Source: Limosilactobacillus caccae (GTDB lineage: Bacteria; Bacillota; Bacilli; Lactobacillales; Lactobacillaceae). Taken from it: DNA of 64,000 nucleotides. A program made the translations under genes and the position numbers. Numbering within the stretch: position 1 is the stretch's first letter; each line of letters begins with the position of its first letter. Below the pieces are notes generated by a model. That model was not told the DNA's origin. It worked only from the letters and a program-made list of their open reading frames with translations, and searched no databases. Positions 60,083 to 64,000 of the stretch are shown here, one piece after another. The stretch covers positions 1 to 64,000 of the forward strand of contig NZ_FTOY01000010.1 in the NCBI RefSeq assembly GCF_900156885.1, in the 5' to 3' direction.

Positions 60083-60643
60083 TCACACTATTCCGTTTAC
60101 TAACGCGTCGAGTTGGGCCTGCGTCTTTTTCCACTGGTCATTGACGATCACGTGGGCAATCCCCTCAAGATCTGCTGGCAAGGCGAGGTCGCGCCGGTAC
60201 TCCTTGCTTTTGACCCGTGACCTGATTGCAGTCAGCTTATCGCCACGGAGCGTCATCCGTTTTGCAAGCGCCGCCATATGGGTTACCGTCAAAAAGATAA
60301 TGACCGCCCGGCCACCGAGTTGCTGGTGGTAGGTAAGGGCTCCCTTGGTATCAAGGACGATCACGTCATCATGGCCACTTTGCCAGCCTTCCTGCAGTCC
60401 CTCCAGTGAAGAACCATATTGTGACTGGTCATACTCCACCCGCTCTAGCAAGTGGAGTTTCTCCATCGTCGCGGGTGTCTCAAAGTGGTAGTCGACCCCA
60501 TCGCGCTCACCAGGCCGTGGCGCCCGGGTGGTGTGGGTGATTACCTTATGCATCGCATATTTCTCTTGCAGGTACTTAGCAACCGTCGTCTTACCAGAGC
60601 CAGCTGCCCCGGTGATTACAAATACGTATCCTTTTGCTGCCAT
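60083..60643 (-). CDS. Guanylate kinase-like protein
   Basis: A 186-aa P-loop protein resembling guanylate kinase. P-loop ITGAAGSGKTTVAKYL, HTTRAPRPGERDGVDYHFET (GMP-binding region) and YGSSLEGLQEGWQSGHDDVI. It is shorter than typical Gmk (about 200 aa) and differs at the lid, so it may be an accessory paralogue. It starts 1 bp after the Nudix stop, so the two are co-translated. Confidence 0.82.
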   Translation of the reverse strand: MAAKGYVFVITGAAGSGKTTVAKYLQEKYAMHKVITHTTRAPRPGERDGVDYHFETPATMEKLHLLERVEYDQSQYGSSLEGLQEGWQSGHDDVIVLDTKGALTYHQQLGGRAVIIFLTVTHMAALAKRMTLRGDKLTAIRSRVKSKEYRRDLALPADLEGIAHVIVNDQWKKTQAQLDALVNGIV

Positions 60644-60644
60644 C

Positions 60645-61058
60645 TTACTTAGTTAAATGAGCATTAACTTGGTCAAGCAATTCTTTTAAATTGTCGTAGG
60701 TCAATTGCTGCCGTGCTTCATTGTAGGTAAACCAACCGCAATTTTTAATTTCTTCTGCTTGTAAGTGGATGTCTTCCTTATTAGTCAGGTCAGCCGTGAA
60801 TAAGGTCATCTGCTTGCGGTTACCGTTAGGCAGGTCGTATTCCGTGTAGACATGGAAGCTAGTGTCAATTGGTAAGACTAATTGGGTTTCTTCCTTAATC
60901 TCGCGGGCAGCTGTCTCTTCAAGACTCTCATCCCCCTCGACGTGGCCCTTAGGAAAGCCCCAGAAGTGTCCCTTATTTTGACTCTCCAATAATAAGTACT
61001 CAATTCCATTATCTCCGTGACGGTAAACGACTGCGCCACTTGTTATTTCAATTGCCAT
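60645..61058 (-). CDS. Nudix hydrolase, Ap4A-type
   Basis: A 137-aa Nudix enzyme with the box GHVEGDESLEETAAREIKEE-T (GX5EX7REUXEEXGU). GAVVYRHGDNGIEYLLLESQ and WGFPKGH are typical of bis(5'-nucleosyl)-tetraphosphatases, which degrade Ap4A-like dinucleotides. Directly upstream of the guanylate-kinase-like gene. RBS is GAAGGGTGAATA. Confidence 0.9.
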   Translation of the reverse strand: MAIEITSGAVVYRHGDNGIEYLLLESQNKGHFWGFPKGHVEGDESLEETAAREIKEETQLVLPIDTSFHVYTEYDLPNGNRKQMTLFTADLTNKEDIHLQAEEIKNCGWFTYNEARQQLTYDNLKELLDQVNAHLTK

Positions 61059-61191
61059 TATTCACCCTTCTTTTTAGATTTTAATTTTTCTAATTGACTT
61101 TTAATCTTAATATCCGTATCATACTTAATTATAAGTGTCTTGCATTATTTTTGCATCACGCAAACTATATTATCATAAAGGGGAGTTAAAG

Positions 61192-62583
61192 ATGAGCTTA
61201 AACATTATGCGAAAAGAAAGCCTCGATCGCTACTTGGGAGAAGACAAACTTTTCGTTAAGTCAATGAATGCTCGTGATCTCATGGCGATTGGGATCGGGA
61301 CCGTTATCGGGACCGGGATTTTCATCCTACCCGGGACCATCGCCGCTAATTCAGCTGGACCAGGAGTGTCATTGTCATTTCTGTTTTCAGCCATCGTTTG
61401 TGCACTGGCGGCAATGTGTTACGCCGAATTTGCCTCTGCCCTGCCAGTAGCCGGTAGTGCTTATTCATACGGAAATGTTGTTTTCGGTGAATTCTTTGGG
61501 TGGCTATTAGGCTGGGCACTGGTCCTAGAATACATGCTGGCCGTTGCATCAGTGTCGACAGGATGGGCCGCTTACTTTAATACCCTGCTTGAAGGGTGCG
61601 GCATCCACCTTCCGAAGGCACTTTCCGGTCCATTTGATCCCGCTCACGGAACCTACATCAATATTGTCGCGGTTGTGATCGTCCTCTTGATCACCGTCAT
61701 GCTGGCACATGGGATGCAATCATCGCTGCGGGTCAACAATATCGCGGTTATCCTGAAAATTGCGATCATCTTGATTTTTATTATTGTTGGCTTCTTCTTC
61801 ATTAAGCCAAGCAATTACCATCCTTTCTTGCCATACCAGATGAAGGGGGTTATTCACGGGGCCACGATTGGTTTCTTTGCCTACCTTGGTTTTGACTGTG
61901 TATCAAGTTCCGCTGCCGAAGTTAAAAACCCTAAGCGGAACATGCCACTGGGGATTATCGGTACCCTCGCAATTGCAACAATCCTCTACACGGCAGTTGC
62001 CCTCGTCCTCACTGGAATGGTGAAGTACACAAAGCTCGACGTTGCGAACCCAGTGGCCTTCGCCTTACAGATGGTTCACCAGGATTGGCTCGCCGAACTA
62101 CTTTCAATCGGGGCATTGATCGGGATGTTCACCATGATGGTGTCGATGATTTACTCCAGTTCCCGCCTAATCTATGCCATTGGTCGTGACGGCCTTCTCC
62201 CATCCTTCTTAGGAAAGCTCGACAAGAAGAGCCACTCACCACAGATTGCCCTGTGGATTGTTGCTGTTATCATCGCCATCATGGGCGGACTAGTATCCTT
62301 AGATCAGCTTACCAGCCTGGTTAACATCGGAACGCTGTTTGCCTTCATGCTTGTTTCGTTTGGGATCATTCCGCTGCGCCGGCGGCAAGACATCGGTAAC
62401 CGCGGTGGCTTCAAAGTACCACTCTACCCTGTCTTGCCGATCATCTCTGGACTAGCGTGTTTGGCAATGATGACCCAGTTGGAAAAAGAGACCTACATCG
62501 GTGCCGCCATCTGGTTTGGAATCGGAATTATCATCTACTTTACTTATGGTTACCACCACAGTAAATTAGCAGGAAATGACTAA
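61192..62583 (+). CDS. APC-family amino acid permease
   Basis: A 463-aa transporter with twelve helices. RDLMAIGIGTVIGTGIFILP is the APC substrate-binding start; YAEFASALPVAGSAYSYGNV and FGFDCVSSSAAEVKNPKR-like (ATIGFFAYLGFDCVSSSAAE) match cationic amino acid/polyamine (YfnA, CAT-like) permeases. ATG 61192 follows AAAGGGGAGTTAAAG; the longer reading from 61135 is unlikely. Substrate not certain. Confidence 0.92.
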   Translation: MSLNIMRKESLDRYLGEDKLFVKSMNARDLMAIGIGTVIGTGIFILPGTIAANSAGPGVSLSFLFSAIVCALAAMCYAEFASALPVAGSAYSYGNVVFGEFFGWLLGWALVLEYMLAVASVSTGWAAYFNTLLEGCGIHLPKALSGPFDPAHGTYINIVAVVIVLLITVMLAHGMQSSLRVNNIAVILKIAIILIFIIVGFFFIKPSNYHPFLPYQMKGVIHGATIGFFAYLGFDCVSSSAAEVKNPKRNMPLGIIGTLAIATILYTAVALVLTGMVKYTKLDVANPVAFALQMVHQDWLAELLSIGALIGMFTMMVSMIYSSSRLIYAIGRDGLLPSFLGKLDKKSHSPQIALWIVAVIIAIMGGLVSLDQLTSLVNIGTLFAFMLVSFGIIPLRRRQDIGNRGGFKVPLYPVLPIISGLACLAMMTQLEKETYIGAAIWFGIGIIIYFTYGYHHSKLAGND

Positions 62584-62592
62584 TAACTTATT

Positions 62593-62622
62593 AAGGACGC
62601 AGATTTTTTCTGGTCCTTTTTT
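62593..62622 (+). terminator. Weak terminator after the permease
   Basis: AAGGAC/GGTCCTT stem then TTTTT. Confidence 0.5.
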
Positions 62623-62819
62623 ATTTCCGAACATTAAACAATCATTACCATAAATCACTTATTTTCTACCATTTACTATCAATTAGTAAGATGAAATATA
62701 ATTTTATTTTCACAAGACGATTTGCAAGTTACCGACTGTTTTGTTAAGGTTAAAATATTGTTTCAACTTAAAATTTCACAATAAGGAGGAATCTTATAGG
62801 CGAACATTGCCTAGCTCAT

Positions 62820-64000
62820 ATGAAAAAAGACTATAAAAAAGCACCTTTATCAAGTATCCATTTAAGAATTTATCTTGCATTAATTTTAGGACAGATTGCC
62901 TGTGGTTATGCCCTGGGAATCAGTGGGACAGGACTTTCCGAAGCAGGCGACTACATCAATATCAGTGACTTCTGGGTCGGCCTGATCGGGGCAGGGAGCC
63001 TAATCGGCCTTGCCGGTAGTGCCTTGATGGGCCGGATTGCTGACCAGTTTGGCCGCCGGGGGATGTTAATGGTTAACATGTACTTATTCTCACTCGCATC
63101 CCTACTCCAGCTCTTCACGACCAACTTATTCTTATTACTCCTCGACCGGCTAATCATCGGACTGATGATCGCAGTTGATTATACGGTTGGTAACGCGCTG
63201 TTAGTTGAATGGTTACCGGAAAAAGCCAGTGGTAAATTTCAAAGCCAGCTAATTATCTACTGGACCTTTGGCTTTATTGCCTCATATATCGCCGGTTCAT
63301 CAATTAGTGGTTTTGGTAGCCACAACTGGCAAGTCATCCTGGCCTCTTCCATCGTGCCAGGCTTAATTGCTGCCCTTTACCGGTCAGTCTTCCGGATTCC
63401 AGCCTCACCTAGCTGGCTCGCTAGCCAGGGCCAAAACAAGACAGCCCAAAAGGTGATCCAAAAACACCTTGGTAAGAAGTGGGGATTGTCACTAAAGTTA
63501 ATCAAGGCGAAGCCCGCTGATAACATTTCCTGGAAAACACTGTTTAACAAACAATATCGGCGGCGGACACTTGTCGGGGGACTTTTTTATGCCTGCCAGG
63601 CCTTTGCCTTTTTCGGGATCAGTATCTTCTTACCAATCCTTCTCGAAAGTATGAAGCTTGATCAGAGTAACATTTCAGGGATTATCTACAACGGCTGTAT
63701 CCTAATCGGGGTACTCCTGGGGAGTTTCTTATTCAAGCTAATCAGCCGCCGGGCCTTTTTGATTGGAACCTTCTTCCTTTCCGCGGCCTTACTGGTTGCC
63801 TTGATCTTGAGTAGCAACAGCTCGTCCACTTTACAAATCACTATTTTTGCATTCTTTGCCGTTATCCTTTCGGCCGGATTAGTCCTGGACTACCCCTACC
63901 CGACCGAACTCTTCGATGTCAAAGTACGGGCCAGTGGTGTTGGTACTTGTATCACCATCAGCCGAATTGGCGCTGCCAGCGGGACCTTCTTGCTCCCCAT
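62820..64000 (+). CDS. MFS sugar porter, cut by window end
   Basis: The first 393 residues of a major facilitator of the sugar porter type; it continues past 64000. Helix 1 is LALILGQIACGYALGISGTG, the loop motif is GSALMGRIADQFGRRGM, and DYPYPTELFDVKVRASGVGT is the PESPR-like second-half motif. ATG 62820 has no RBS close by; a good AGGAGG (62783) sits 6 bases before an in-frame ATA, which suggests the original start mutated or that a non-standard start is used. Only one reading frame is open. Substrate unknown. Confidence 0.85.
   Translation, partial: MKKDYKKAPLSSIHLRIYLALILGQIACGYALGISGTGLSEAGDYINISDFWVGLIGAGSLIGLAGSALMGRIADQFGRRGMLMVNMYLFSLASLLQLFTTNLFLLLLDRLIIGLMIAVDYTVGNALLVEWLPEKASGKFQSQLIIYWTFGFIASYIAGSSISGFGSHNWQVILASSIVPGLIAALYRSVFRIPASPSWLASQGQNKTAQKVIQKHLGKKWGLSLKLIKAKPADNISWKTLFNKQYRRRTLVGGLFYACQAFAFFGISIFLPILLESMKLDQSNISGIIYNGCILIGVLLGSFLFKLISRRAFLIGTFFLSAALLVALILSSNSSSTLQITIFAFFAVILSAGLVLDYPYPTELFDVKVRASGVGTCITISRIGAASGTFLLP

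Noticed and set aside
1-64000. CRISPR array, prophage, tRNA/rRNA genes or complete insertion sequence
   Set aside because: No regularly spaced repeats, phage structural genes, transposase with terminal repeats, or recognisable tRNA/rRNA sequences were seen.

Overview
The window looks like chromosomal DNA of a heterofermentative lactic acid bacterium, most probably Limosilactobacillus or a close relative. This is inferred from strong AGGAGG ribosome binding sites, heavy CGG arginine use, a T-box leader on luxS, D-lactate dehydrogenase, NADH oxidase, a GRP sugar transporter, lipoteichoic acid synthase and Rpn-family nucleases. Species is not assignable by eye. I saw no rRNA, tRNA, CRISPR array or complete insertion sequence.

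Layout: 1-6.6 kb holds a T-box controlled luxS with a MetQ-like protein, a secreted matrixin-type protease, a zinc alcohol dehydrogenase, an orphan MazE-like antitoxin, an AAA ATPase with repeats over its start, and a DUF4767-like lipoprotein. 6.6-8.7 kb holds a paired SMR efflux operon behind a promoter-leader-terminator unit. 8.8-12.6 kb is threonine synthesis: thrB-hom divergent from thrC across a symmetric promoter. 12.7-13.7 kb is azlCD. 13.9-15.7 kb is Rpn locus 1, and 15.7-21.2 kb is a tight TerB-N/TerB-C, BrxD-like ATPase and Lhr-like helicase operon resembling a reduced BREX-type defence cassette. 21.3-25 kb holds a structured hairpin element, a LiaSR-like two-component system and cell-surface proteins. 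25-30 kb holds MazG, GlcU, a small toxin-antitoxin locus, an rRNA methyltransferase and guaA. 30-32.6 kb is an operon of a small alarmone synthetase and a two-component system. 32.6-36 kb is transaldolase, a degenerate triosephosphate isomerase, transketolase and a 29-residue ORF. 36-50 kb is mostly housekeeping: DUF4143-like ATPase, coaA, LtaS-like, a DMT exporter, two NADH oxidase paralogues (one degenerate), HelD, DedA, a phosphoglycerate mutase family enzyme and hflX. 50-52 kb is Rpn locus 2 next to a broken toxin-antitoxin pair and a probable structured RNA. 52-64 kb holds ldhD, a YhgE/TetR pair, galM, pspC, two surface proteins, a Fur-family regulator, a guanylate-kinase-like protein, a Nudix hydrolase, an APC permease and a truncated MFS sugar porter.

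The most unusual feature is the pair of Rpn loci. Each has one full-length PD-(D/E)XK nuclease gene with a perfect internal Shine-Dalgarno and ATG that would release its C-terminal tail as a small protein. Each is followed by stand-alone copies of alternative tails beginning at that same internal start, with the same upstream junction sequence. The same tail types are used as the active tail in one locus and as a free tail in the other. This suggests a reservoir for tail exchange and/or an array of spare intragenic-type antitoxins. The second most interesting item is the TerB/BrxD-like/helicase operon.
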